Shown in pieces: positions 21,574 through 36,500 of a stretch of 64,000 bases of DNA. Numbering within the stretch: position 1 is the stretch's first letter; every line of letters begins with the position of its first letter. The notes under the pieces are model-generated. The model ran no database searches. It was not told the DNA's origin and was given only the letters and a program-made list of their open reading frames with translations. The stretch is from Sipunculus nudus (Eukaryota; Annelida; Sipuncula; Golfingiida; Sipunculidae), in contig CM049320.1 of the NCBI GenBank assembly GCA_026874595.1, positions 920,001 through 984,000 of the forward strand, in the 5' to 3' direction. A program made the position numbers and the translations under genes.

Positions 21574-24500
21574 GTAGATGTAATACTGAGCATCCTATAT
21601 ATCATGTGTCAGAGCTTTAACTGAATAGCAAGTAGATGTAATACTAAGCATCCTATATGTCATGTGTCAGAGCTTTAACTGAATAGCAAGTACATGCTAT
21701 ACTGAGCATCTTATATGTCATGTGTCAGAGCTTTAGCTGAATAGCAAGTAGATGTAATACTGAGCATCCTATATGTCATGTGTCAGAGCTTTAACTGAAT
21801 AGCAAGTACATGTTATACTGAGCATCCTATATGTCATGTGTCAGAGCTTTAGCTGACTAGCAAGTAGATGTAATACTGAGCATCCTATATGTCATGTGTC
21901 AGAGCTTTAACTGAATAGCAAGTACATGTTATACTGAGCATCCTATATGTCATGTGTCAGAGCTTTAGCTGAATAGCAAGAACATGTAATACTGAGCATC
22001 CTATATGTCATGTGTCAGAGCTTTAACTGAATAGCAAGTACATGTTATACTGAGCATCCTATATGTCATGTGTCAGAGCTTTAGCTGAATAGCAAGAAGA
22101 TGTAATACTGAGCATCCTATATGTCATGTGTCAGAGCTTTAACTGAATAGCAGGTACATGTAATACTGAGCATCATATATGTCATGTGTCAGAGCTTTAA
22201 CTGAATAGCAAGTAGATGTAATACTGAGCATCCTATATGTCATGTGTCAGAGCTTTAACTTAAAAGCAAGTACATGTAATACTGAGCATCCTATATGTCA
22301 TGTGTCAGAGCTTTAACTGAATAGCAAGTAGATGTAATACTGAGCATCCTATATGTCATGTGTCAGAGCTTTAACTGAATAGCAAGTAGATGTAATACTG
22401 AGCATCCTATATGTCATGTGTCAGAGCTTTAACTGAATAGCAAGTACATGCTATACTGAGCATCCTATATGTCATGTGTCAGAGCTTTAGCTGAATAGCA
22501 AGTACATGTAATACTGAGCATCCTTTATGTCATGTGTCAGAGCTTTAACTGAATAGCAAGTACATGTTATACTGAGCATCCTATATGTCATGTGTCAGAG
22601 CTTTAGCTGACTAGCAAGAAGATGTAATACTGAGCATCCTATATGTCATGTGTTAGAGCTTTAACTGAATAGCAGGTACATGTAATACTGAGCATCATAT
22701 AAGTCATGTGTCAGAGCTTTAACTGAATAGCAAGTAGATGTAATACTGAGCATCCTATATGTCATGTGTCAAAGCTTTAACTGAATAGCAAGTACATGTT
22801 ATACTGAGCATCCTATATGTCATGTGTCAGAGCTTTAACTGAATAGCAAGTACATGTTATACTGAGCATTCTATATGTCATGTGTCAGAGCTTTAACTGA
22901 ATAGCAGGTACATGTAATACTGAGCATCATATATGTCATGTGTCAGAGCTTTAACTGAATAGCAAGTAGATGTAATACTGAGCATCCTATATGTCATGTG
23001 TTAGAGCTTTAACTGAATAGCAGGTACATGTAATACTGAGCATCATATAAGTCATGTGTCAGAGCTTTAACTGAATAGCAAGTAGATGTAATACTGAGCA
23101 TCCTATATGTCATGTGTCAGAGCTTTAACTAAATAGCAAGTACATGTTATACTGAGCATCCTATATGTCATGTGTCAGAGCTTTAACTGAATAGCAAGTA
23201 CATGTTATACTGAGCATCCTATATGTCATGTGTCAGAGCTTTAGCTGAGCATCCTATACGTCATGTGTCAGAGCTTTAACTGAACAGCAAGTAAATTTTA
23301 TACTGAGCATCCTATATGTCATGTGTCAGAGCTTTAACTGAATAGCAAGTACATGTAATACTGAGCATCCTGTATGTCATGTGTCAGAGCTTTAACTGAA
23401 TAGCAAGTACATGTAATACTGAGCATCCTATATGTCATGTGTCAGAGCTTTAACTGAATAGCAAGTACATGTTATACTGAGCATCCTGTATGTCATGTGT
23501 CAGAGCTTTAACTGAATAGCAAGTAGATGTAATACTGAGAATCCTGTATGTCATGTGTCAGAGCTTTAACTGAATAGCAAGTACATTTAATACGGAGCAT
23601 CCTGTATGTCATGTGTCAGAGATTTTACTGAATAGCAAGTACATGTAATACTGAGCATCCTGTATGTCATGTGTCAGAGCTTTAACTGAATAGCAAGTAG
23701 ATGTTATACTGAGCATCCTGTATGTCATGTGTCAGAGCTTTAACTGAATAGCAAGTAGATGTAATACTGAGCATCCTGTATGTCATGTGTCAGAGCTTTA
23801 ACTGAATAGCAAATAGATGAAATACTGAGCATCCTGTATGTCATGTGTCAGAGCTTTAACTGAATAGCAAGCACATCTGGTACTGAGCATCCTATATGTC
23901 ATGAGTCAGAGGCTGAACAGCAAGTACATGTTATACTGAGCATCATATATGTCATGTGTCAGAGCTTTAACTGAATAGCAGGTACATGTAATACTGAGCA
24001 TCCTGTATGTCATGTGTCAGAGCTTTAACTGAATACAAGTACATGTAATACTGAGCATCCTATATGCCATGTGTCAGAGCTTTAACTGAATAGCAAGTAG
24101 ATGGAATACTGAGCATCCTATATGTCATGTGTCAGAGCTTTAACTGAATAGCAAATACATGTTATACTGAGCATCCTATATGTCATGTGTCAGAGCTTTA
24201 GCTGAATAGCAAGTACATGTAATACTGAGCATCCTATATGTCATGTGTCAGAGCTTTAACTGAATAGCAAGTACATGTTATACTGAGCATCCTATATGTC
24301 ATGTGTCAGAGCTTTAGTTGAATAGCAAGTAGATGTAATACTGAGCATCCTATATGTCATGTGTCAGAGCTTTAACTGAATAGCAGGTACATGTAATACT
24401 GAGCATCATATATGTCATGTGTCAGAGCTTTAACTGAATAGCAAGTAGATGTAATACTGAGCATCCTATATGTCATGTGTCAGAGCTTTAACTGAATAGC

Positions 24501-27500
24501 AAGTACATGTAATACTGAGCATCCTATATGTCATGTGTCAGAGCTTTAACTGAATAGCAAGTAGATGTAATACTGAGCATCCTATATGTCATGTGTCAGA
24601 GCTTTAACTGAATAGCAAGTAGATGTAATACTGAGCATCCTATAAGTCATGTGTCAGAGCTTTAACTGAATAGCAAGTACATGCTATACTGAGCATCCTA
24701 TATGTCATGTGTCAGAGCTTTAGCTGAATAGCAAGTACATGTAATACTGAGCATCCTATATGTCATGTGTCAGAGCTTTAACTGAATAGCAAGTACATGT
24801 TATACTGAGCATCCTATATGTCATGTGTCAGAGCGTTAGCTGAATAGCAAGTAAATGTAATACTGAGCATCCTATATGTCATGTGTCAGAGCTTTAACTG
24901 AATAGCAGGTACATGTAATACTGAGCATCATATATGTCATGTGTCAGAGCTTTAACTGAATAGCAAGTAGATGTAATACTGAGCATCCTATATGTCATGT
25001 GTCAGAGATTTAACTGAATAGCAAGTACATGTTATACTGAGCATCCTATATGTCATGTGTCAGAGCTTTAACTGAATAGCAAGTACATGTTATACTGAGC
25101 ATCCTATATGTCATGTGTCAGAGCTTTAACTGAATAGCAGGTACATGTAATACTGAGCATCATATATGTCATGTGTCAGAGCTTTAACTGAATAGCAAGT
25201 AGATGTAATACTGAGCATCCTATATGTCATGTGTCAGAGCTTTAACTGAATAGCAGGTACATGTAATACTGAGCATCATATAAGTCATGTGTCAGAGCTT
25301 TAACTGAATAGGAAGTAGATGTAATACTGAGCATCCTATATGTCATGTGTCAGAGCTTTACCTGAATAGCAAGTACATGTTATACTGAGCATCCTATATG
25401 TCATGTGTCAGAGCTTTAACTGAATAGCAAGTACATGTTATACTGAGCATCCTATATGTCATGTGTCAGAGCTTTAGCTGAGCATCCTATACGTCATGTG
25501 TCAGAGCTTTAACTGAACAGCAAGTAAATTTTATACTGAGCATCCTATATGTCATGTGGCAGAGCTTTAACTGAATAGCAAGTACATGTAATACTGAGCA
25601 TCCTGTATGTCATGTGTCAGAGCTTTAACTGAATAGCAAGTACATGTAATATTGAGCATCCTATATGTCATGTGTCAGAGCTTTAACTGAATAGCAAGTA
25701 CATGTTATACTGAGCATCCTGTATGTCATGTGTCAGAGCTTTAACTGAATAGCAAGTAGATGTAATACTGAGCATCCTATATGTCATGTGTCAGAGCTTT
25801 AGCTGAATAGCAAGTAGATGTAATACTGAGCATCCTATATGTCATGTGTCAGAGCTTTAGCTGAATAGCAAGTAGATGTAATACTGAGCATCCTATATGT
25901 CATGTATCAGAGCTTTAACTGAATAGCAAGTACATGTTATACTGAGCATCCTATATGTCATGTGTCAGAGCTTTAACTGAATAGCAAGTACATGTTATAC
26001 TGAGCATCCTATATGTCATGTGTCAGAGCTTTAACTGAATAGCAAGCACATGTGGTACTGAGCATCCTATATGTCATGAGTCAGAGGCTGAACAGCAAGT
26101 ACATGTTATACTGAGCATCATATATATCATGTGTCAGAGCTTTAACTGAACAGCAAGTACATGTAGTACTGAGCATCCTATATGTCATGTGTCAGAGCTT
26201 TAACTGAACAACAAGTACATGTTATACTGAGCATCCTATATGTCATATGTCAGAGCTTTAACTGAACAGCAAGTACATGTAATACTGAGCATCCTATATG
26301 TCATGTGTCAGAGCTTTAACTGAACAGCAAGTAGATGTTATACTGAGCATCCTATATGTCATGTGTCAGAGCTTTAGCTGAATAGTAAGAAGATGTAATA
26401 CTGAGCATCCTATATGTCATGTGTCAGAGCTTTAACTGAATAGCAGGTACATGTAATACTGAGCATCATATATGTCATGTGTCAGAGCTTTAACTGAATA
26501 GCAAGTAGATGTAATACTGAGAATCCTATATGTCATGTGTCAGAGCTTTAACTTAAAAGCAAGTACATGTAATACTGAGCATCCTATATGTCATGTGTCA
26601 GAGCTTTAACTGAATAGCAAGTAGATGTAATACTGAGCATCCTATATGTCATGTGTCAGAGCTTTAACTGAATAGCAAGTAGATGTAATACTGAGCATCC
26701 TATATGTCATGTGTCAGAGCTTTAACTGAATAGCAAGTACATGCTATACTGAGCATCTTATATGTCATGTGTCAGAGCTTTAGCTGAATAGCAAGTAGAT
26801 GTAATACTGAGCATCCTATATGTCATGTGTCAGAGCTTTAACTGAATAGCAAGTACATGTTATACTGAGCATCCTATATGTCATGTGTCAGAGCTTTAGC
26901 TGACTAGCAAGTAGATGTAATACTGAGCATCCTATATGTCATGTGTCAGAGCTTTAACTGAATAGCAAGTACATGTTATACTGAGCATCCTATATGTCAT
27001 GTGTCAGAGCTTTAGCTGAATAGCAAGAACATGTAATACTGAGCATCCTATATGTCATGTGTCAGAGCTTTAACTGAATAGCAAGTACATGTTATACTGA
27101 GCATCCTATATGTCATGTGTCAGAGCTTTAGCTGAATAGCAAGAAGATGTAATACTGAGCATCCTATATGTCATGTGTCAGAGCTTTAACTGAATAGCAG
27201 GTACATGTAATACTGAGCATCATATATGTCATGTGTCAGAGCTTTAACTGAATAGCAAGTAGATGTAATACTGAGCATCCTATATGTCATGTGTCAGAGC
27301 TTTAACTTAAAAGCAAGTACATGTAATACTGAGCATCCTATATGTCATGTGTCAGAGCTTTAACTGAATAGCAAGTAGATGTAATACTGAGCATCCTATA
27401 TGTCATGTGTCAGAGCTTTAACTGAATAGCAAGTAGATGTAATACTGAGCATCCTATATGTCATGTGTCAGAGCTTTAACTGAATAGCAAGTACATGCTA

Positions 27501-30500
27501 TACTGAGCATCCTATATGTCATGTGTCAGAGCTTTAGCTGAATAGCAAGTAGATGTAATACTGAGCATCCTTTATGTCATGTGTCAGAGCTTTAACTGAA
27601 TAGCAAGTACATATTATTCTGAGCATCCTATATGTCATGTGTCAGAGCTTTAGCTGACTAGCAAGAAGATGTAATACTGAGCATCCTATATGTCATGTGT
27701 TAGAGCTTTAACTGAATAGCAGGTACATGTAATACTGAGCATCATATAAGTCATGTGTCAGAGCTTTAACTGAATAGCAAGTAGATGTAATACTGAGCAT
27801 CCTATATGTCATGTGTCAGAGCTTTAACTGAATAGCAAGTACATGTTATACTGAGCATCCTATATGTCATGTGTCAGAGCTTTAACTGAATAGCAAGTAC
27901 ATGTTATACTGAGCATTCTATATGTCATGTGTCAGAGCTTTAACTGAATAGCAGGTACATGTAATACTGAGCATCATATATGTCATGTGTCAGAGCTTTA
28001 ACTGAATAGCAAGTAGATGTAATACTGAGCATCCTATATGTCATGTGTTAGAGCTTTAACTGAATAGCAGGTACATGTAATACTGAGCATCATATAAGTC
28101 ATGTGTCAGAGCTTTAACTGAATAGCAAGTAGATGTAATACTGAGCATCCTATATGTCATGTGTCAGAGCTTTAACTAAATAGCAAGTACATGTTATACT
28201 GAGCATCCTATATGTCATGTGTCAGAGCTTTAACTGAATAGCAAGTACATGTAATACTGAGCATCCTATATGTCATGTGTCAGAGCTTTAGCTGAGCATC
28301 CTATACGTCCAATGTCAGAGCTTTAACTGAATAGCAAGTACATGTTATACTGAGCATCCTATATGTCATGTGTCAGAGCGTTAGCTGAATAGCAAGTAAA
28401 TGTAATACTGAGCATCCTATATGTCATGTGTCAGAGCTTTAACTGAATAGCAGGTACATGTAATACTGAGCATCATATATGTCATGTGTCAGAGCTTTAA
28501 CTGAATAGCAAGTAGATGTAATACTGAGCATCCTATATGTCATGTGTCAGAGCTTTAACTGAATAGCAAGTACATGTTATACTGAGCATCCTATATGTCA
28601 TGTTTCAGAGCTTTAACTGAATAGCAAGTACATGTTATACTGAGCATCCTATATGTCATGTGTCAGAGCTTTAACTGAATAGCAGGTACATGTAATACTG
28701 AGCATCATATATGTCATGTGTCAGAGCTTTAACTGAATAGCAAGTAGATGTAATACTGAGCATCCTATATGTCATGTGTCAGAGCTTTAACTGAATAGCA
28801 GGTACATGTAATACTGAGCATCATATAAGTCATGTGTCAGAGCTTTAACTGAATAGCAAGTAGATGTAATACTGAGCATCCTATATGTCATGTGTCAGAG
28901 CTTTACCTGAATAGCAAGTACATGTTATACTGAGCATCCTATATGTCATGTGTCAGAGCTTTAACTGAATAGCAAGTACATGTTATACTGAGCATCCTAT
29001 ATGTCATGTGTCAGAGCTTTAGCTGAGCATCCTATACGTCATGTGTCAGAGCTTTAACTGAACAGCAAGAAAATTTTATACTGAGCATCCTATATGTCAT
29101 GTGGCAGAGCTTTAACTGAATAGCAAGTACATGTAATACTGAGCATCCTGTATGTCATGTGTCAGAGCTTTAACTGAATAGCAAGTACATGTAATATTGA
29201 GCATCCTATATGTCATGTGTCAGAGCTTTAACTGAATAGCAAGTACATGTTATACTGAGCATCCTGTATGTCATGTGTCAGAGCTTTAACTGAATAGCAA
29301 GTAGATGTAATACTGAGCATCCTATATGTCATGTGTCAGAGCTTTAGCTGAATAGCAAGTAGATGTAATAATGAGCATCCTATATGTCATGTGTCAGAGC
29401 TTTAACTGAATAGCAAGTAGATGTAATACTGAGCATCCTATATGTCATGTATCAGAGCTTTAACTGAATAGCAAGTACATGTTATACTGAGCATCCTATA
29501 TGTCATGTGTCAGAGCTTTAACTGAATAGCAAGTACATGTTATACTGAGCATCCTATATGTCATGTGTCAGAGCTTTAACTGAATAGCAAGCACATGTGG
29601 TACTGAGCATCCTATATGTCATGAGTCAGAGGCTGAACAGCAAGTACATGTTATACTGAGCATCATATATGTCATGTGTCAGAGCTTTAACTGAACAGCA
29701 AGTACATGTAGTACTGAGCATCCTATATGTCATGTGTCAGAGCTTTAACTGAACAACAAGTACATGTTATACTGAGCATCCTATATGTCATATGTCAGAG
29801 CTTTAACTGAACAGCAAGTACATGTAATACTGAGCATCCTATATGTCATGTATCAGAGCTTTAACTGAACAGCAAGTAGATGTAATACTGAGCATCCTAT
29901 ATGTCATGTGTCAGAGCTTTAACTGAATAGCAAGTACATGTTATACTGAGCATTCTATATGTCATGTGTCAGAGCTTTAACTGAATAGCAGGTACATGTA
30001 ATACTGAGCATCATATATGTCATGTGTCAGAGCTTTAACTGAATAGCAAGTAGATGTAATACTGAGCATCCTATATGTCATGTGTTAGAGCTTTAACTGA
30101 ATAGCAAGTAGATGTAATACTGAGCATCCTATATGTCATGTGTCAGAGCTTTAACTAAATAGCAAGTACATGTTATACTGAGCATCCTATATGTCATGTG
30201 TCAGAGCTTTAACTGAATAGCAAGTACATGTTATACTGAGCATCCTATATGTCATGTGTCAGAGCTTTAGCTGAGCATCCTATACGTCCAATGTCAGAGC
30301 TTTAACTGAACAGTAAGTAAATTTTATACTGAGCATCCTATATGTCATGTGTCAGAGCTTTAACTGAATAGCAAGTACATGTAATACTGAGCATCCTGTA
30401 TGTCATGTGTCAGAGCTTTAACTGAATAGCAAGTTCATGTAATACTGAGCATCCTATATGTCATGTGTCAGAGCTTTAACTGAATAGCAAGTACATGTTA

Positions 30501-33500
30501 TACTGAGCATCCTGTATGTCATGTGTCAGAGCTTTAACTGAATAGCAAGTAGATGTAATACTGAGAATCCTGTATGTCATGTGTCAGAGCTTTAACTGAA
30601 TAGCAAGTACATTTAATACGGAGCATCCTGTATGTCATGTGTCAGAGATTTTACTGAATAGCAAGTACATGTAATACTGAGCATCCTGTATGTCATGTGT
30701 CAGAGCTTTAACTGAATAGCAAGTAGATGTAATACTGAGCATCCTGTATGTCATGTGTCAGAGCTTTAACTGAATAGCAAGTAGATGTAATACTGAGCAT
30801 CCTGTATGTCATGTGTCAGAGCTTTAACTGAATAGCAAATAGATGAAATACTGAGCATCCTGTATGTCATGTGTCAGAGCTTTAACTGAATAGCAAGCAC
30901 ATCTGGTACTGAGCATCCTATATGTCATGAGTCAGAGGCTGAACAGCAAGTACATGTTATACTGAGCATCATATATGTCATGTGTCAGAGCTTTAACTGA
31001 ATAGCAGGTACATGTAATACTGAGCATCCTGTATGTCATGTGTCAGAGCTTTAACTGAATACAAGTACATGTAATACTGAGCATCCTATATGCCATGTGT
31101 CAGAGCTTTAACTGAATAGCAAGTAGATGGAATACTGAGCATCCTATATGTCATGTGTCAGAGCTTTAACTGAATAGCAAATACATGTTATACTGAGCAT
31201 CCTATATGTCATGTGTCAGAGCTTTAGCTGAATAGCAAGTACATGTAATACTGAGCATCCTATATGTCATGTGTCAGAGCTTTAACTGAATAGCAAGTAC
31301 ATGTTATACTGAGCATCCTATATGTCATGTGTCAGAGCTTTAGCTGAATAGCAAGTAGATGTAATACTGAGCATCCTATATGTCATGTGTCAGAGCTTTA
31401 ACTGAATAGCAGGTACATGTAATACTGAGCATCATATATGTCATGTGTCAGAGCTTTAACTGAATAGCAAGTAGATGTAATACTGAGCATCCTATATGTC
31501 ATGTGTCAGAGCTTTAACTGAATAGCAAGTACATGTAATACTGAGCATCCTATATGTCATGTGTCAGAGCTTTAACTGAATAGCAAGTAGATGTAATACT
31601 GAGCATCCTATATGTCATGTGTCAGAGCTTTAACTGAATAGCAAGTAGATGTAATACTGAGCATCCTATAAGTCATGTGTCAGAGCTTTAACTGAATAGC
31701 AAGTACATGCTATACTGAGCATACTATATGTCATGTGTCAGAGCTTTAGCTGAATAGCAAGTACATGTAATACTGAGCATCCTATATGTCATGTGTCAGA
31801 GCTTTAACTGAATAGCAAGTACATGTTATACTGAGCATCCTATATGTCATGTGTCAGAGCGTTAGCTGAATAGCAAGTAAATGTAATACTGAGCATCCTA
31901 TATGTCATGTGTCAGAGCTTTAACTGAATAGCAGGTACATGTAATACTGAGCATCATATATGTCATGTGTCAGAGCTTTAACTGAATAGCAAGTAGATGT
32001 AATACTGAGCATCCTATATGTCATGTGTCAGAGCTTTAACTGAATAGCAAGTACATGTTATACTGAGCATCCTATATGTCATGTTTCAGAGCTTTAACTG
32101 AATAGCAAGTACATGTTATACTGAGCATCCTATATGTCATGTGTCAGAGCTTTAACTGAATAGCAGGTACATGTAATACTGAGCATCATATATGTCATGT
32201 GTCAGAGCTTTAACTGAATAGCAAGTAGATGTAATACTGAGCATCCTATATGTCATGTGTCAGAGCTTTAACTGAATAGCAGGTACATGTAATACTGAGC
32301 ATCATATAAGTCATGTGTCAGAGCTTTAACTGAATAGCAAGTAGATGTAATACTGAGCATCCTATATGTCATGTGTCAGAGCTTTACCTGAATAGCAAGT
32401 ACATGTTATACTGAGCATCCTATATGTCATGTGTCAGAGCTTTAACTGAATAGCAAGTACATGTTATACTGAGCATCCTATATGTCATGTGTCAGAGCTT
32501 TAGCTGAGCATCCTATACGTCATGTGTCAGAGCTTTAACTGAACAGCAAGTAAATTTTATACTGAGCATCCTATATGTCATGTGGCAGAGCTTTAACTGA
32601 ATAGCAAGTACATGTAATACTTAGCATCCTGTATGTCATGTGTCAGAGCTTTAACTGAATAGCAAGTACATGTAATATTGAGCATCCTATATGTCATGTG
32701 TCAGAGCTTTAACTGAATAGCAAGTACATGTTATACTGAGCATCCTGTATGTCATGTGTCAGAGCTTTAACTGAATAGCAAGTAGATGTAATACTGAGCA
32801 TCCTATATGTCATGTGTCAGAGCTTTAGCTGAATAGGAAGTAGATGTAATACTGAGCATCCTATATGTCATGTGTCAGAGCTTTAGCTGAATAGCAAGTA
32901 GATGTAATAATGAGCATCCTATATGTCATGTGTCAGAGCTTTAACTGAATAGCAAGTAGATGTAATACTGAGCATCCTATATGTCATGTATCAGAGCTTT
33001 AACTGAATAGCAAGTACATGTTATACTGAGCATCCTATATGTCATGTGTCAGAGCTTTAACTGAATAGCAAGTACATGTTATACTGAGCATCCTATATGT
33101 CATGTGTCAGAGCTTTAACTGAATAGCAAGCACATGTGGTACTGAGCATCCTATATGTCATGAGTCAGAGGCTGAACAGCAAGTACATGTTATACTGAGC
33201 ATCATATATGTCATGTGTCAGAGCTTTAACTGAACAGCAAGTACATGTAGTACTGAGCATCCTATATGTCATGTGTCAGAGCTTTAACTGAACAACAAGT
33301 ACATGTTATACTGAGCATCCTATATGTCATATGTCAGAGCTTTAACTGAACAGCAAGTACATGTAATACTGAGCATCCTATATGTCATGTATCAGAGCTT
33401 TAACTGAACAGCAAGTAGATGTAATACTGAGCATCCTATATGTCATGTGTCAGAGCTTTAACTGAACAGCAAGTAGATGTAATGCTGAGCATCCTGTATG

Positions 33501-36500
33501 TCATGTGTCAGAGCTTTAACTGAAAAGCAAGTACATGTAATACTGAGCATCCTGTATGTCATGTGTCAGAGCTTTAACTGAACAGCAAGTACATGTAATA
33601 CTGAGCATCCTATATGTCATGTGTCAGAGCTTTAACTGAACAGCAAGTAGATGTAATACTGAGCATCCTATATGTCATGTGTCAGAGCTTTAACTGAAGA
33701 GCAAGTACATGTTATACTGAGCATCCTGTATGTCATGTGTCAGAGATTTTACTGAATAGCAAGTACATGTAATACTGAGCATCCTGTTTGTCATGTGTCA
33801 GAGATTTAACTGAATAGCAAGTAGATGTAATACTGAGCATCCTATATGTCATGTGTCAGAGCTTTAACTGAATAGCAAGTACATGTTATACTGAGCATCC
33901 TATATGTCATGTGTCAGAGCTTTAACTGAATAGCAAGTACATGTTATACTGAGCATCCTATATGTTATCTGTCAGAGCTTTAACTGAATAGCAGGTACAT
34001 GTAATACTGAGCATCATATATGTCATGTGTCAGAGCTTTAACTGAATAGCAAGTAGATGTAATACTGAGCATCCTATATGTCATGTGTCAGAGCTTTAAC
34101 TGAATAGCAGGTACATGTAATACTGAGCATCATATAAGTCATGTGTCAGAGCTTTAACTGAATAGCAAGTAGATGTAATACTGAGCATCCTATATGTCAT
34201 GTGTCAGAGCTTTACCTGAATAGCAAGTACATGTTATACTGAGCATCCTATATGTCATGTGTCAGAGCTTTAACTGAATAGCAAGTACATGTTATACTGA
34301 GCATCCTATATGTCATGTGTCAGAGCTTTAGCTGAGCGTCCTATACGTCATGTGTCAGAGCTTTAACTGAACAGCAAGTAAATTTTATACTGAGCATCCT
34401 ATATGTCATGTGTCAGAGCTTTAACTGAATAGCAAGTACATGTAATACTGAGCATCCTGTATGTCATGTGTCAGAGCTTTAACTGAATAGCAAGTACATG
34501 TAATACTGAGCATCCTATATGTCATGTGTCAGAGCTTTAACTGAATAGCAAGTACATGTTATACTGAGCATCCTGTATGTCATGTGTCAGAGCTTTAACT
34601 GAATAGCAAGTAGATGTAATACTGAGCATCCTATATGTCATGTGTCAGAGCTTTAGCTGAATAGCAAGTAGATGTAATACTGAGCATCCTTTATGTCATG
34701 TGTCAGAGCTTTAGCTGAATAGCAAGTAGATGTAATAATGAGCATCCTATATGTCATGTGTCAGAGCTTTAACTGAATAGCAAGTAGATGTAATACTGAG
34801 CATCCTATATGTCATGTATCAGAGCTTTAACTGAATAGCAAGTACATGTTATACTGAGCATCCTATATGTCATGTGTCAGAGCTTTAACTGAATAGCAAG
34901 TACATGTTATACTGAGCATCCTATATGTCATGTGTCAGAGCTTTAACTGAATAGCAAGCACATGTGGTACTGAGCATCCTATATGTCATGTGTCAGAGCT
35001 TTAACTGAATAGCAAATACATGTTATACTGAGCATCCTATATGTCATGTGTCAGAGCTTTAGCTGAATAGCAAGTACATGTAATACTGAGCATCCTATAT
35101 GTCATGTGTCAGAGCTTTAACTGAATACAAGTACATGTAATACTCAGCATCCTATATGCCATGTGTCAGAGCTTTAACTGAATAGCAAGTAGATGGAATA
35201 CTGAGCATCCTATATGTCATGTGTCAGAGCTTTAACTGAATAGCAAATACATGTTATACTGAGCATCCTATATGTCATGTGTCAGAGCTTTAGCTGAATA
35301 GCAAGTACATGTAATACTGAGCATCCTATATGTCATGTGTCAGAGCTTTAACTGAATAGCAAGTACATGTTATACTGAGCATCCTATATGTCATGTGTCA
35401 GAGCTTAAGCTGAATAGCAAGTAGATGTAATACTGAGCATCCTATATGTCATGTGTCAGAGCTTTAACTGAATAGCAGGTACATGTAATACTGAGCATCA
35501 TATATGTCATGTGTCAGAGCTTTAACTGAATATCAAGTAGATGTAATACTGAGCATCCTATATGTCATGTGTCAGAGCTTTAACTGAATAGCAAGTACAT
35601 GTAATACTGAGCATCCTATATGTCATGTGTCAGAGCTTTAACTGAATAGCAAGTAGATGTAATACTGAGCATCCTAAATGTCATGTGTCAGAGCTTTAAC
35701 TGAATAGCAAGTAGATGTAATACTGAGCATCCTATAAGTCATGTGTCAGAGCTTTAACTGAATAGCAAGTACATGCTATACTGAGCATACTATATGTCAT
35801 GTGTCAGAGCTTTAGCTGAATAGCAAGTACATGTAATACTGAGCATCCTATATGTCATGTGTCAGAGCTTTAACTGAATAGCAAGTACATGTTATACTGA
35901 GCATCCTATATGTCATGTGTCAGAGCGTTAGCTGAATAGCAAGTAAATGTAATACTGAGCATCCTATATGTCATGTGTCAGAGCTTTAACTGAATAGCAG
36001 GTACATGTAATACTGAGCATCATATATGTCATGTGTCAGAGCTTTAACTGAATAGCAAGTAGATGTAATACTGAGCATCCTATATGTCATGTGTCAGAGC
36101 TTTAACTGAATAGCAAGTACATGTTATACTGAGCATCCTATATGTCATGTGTCAGAGCTTTAACTGAATAGCAAGTACATGTTATACTGAGCATCCTATA
36201 TGTCATGTGTCAGAGCTTTAACTGAATAGCAGGTACATGTAATACTGAGCATCATATATGTCATGTGTCAGAGCTTTAACTGAATAGCAAGTAGATGTAA
36301 TACTGAGAATCCTATAGGTCATGTGTCAGAGCTTTAACTGAATAGCAGGTACATGTAATACTGAGCATCATATAAGTCATGTGTCAGAGCTTTAACTGAA
36401 TAGCAAATAGATGTAATACTGAGCATCCTATATGTCATGTTTCAGAGCTTTACCTGAATAGCAAGTACATGTTATTCTGAGCATCCTATATGTCATGTTT

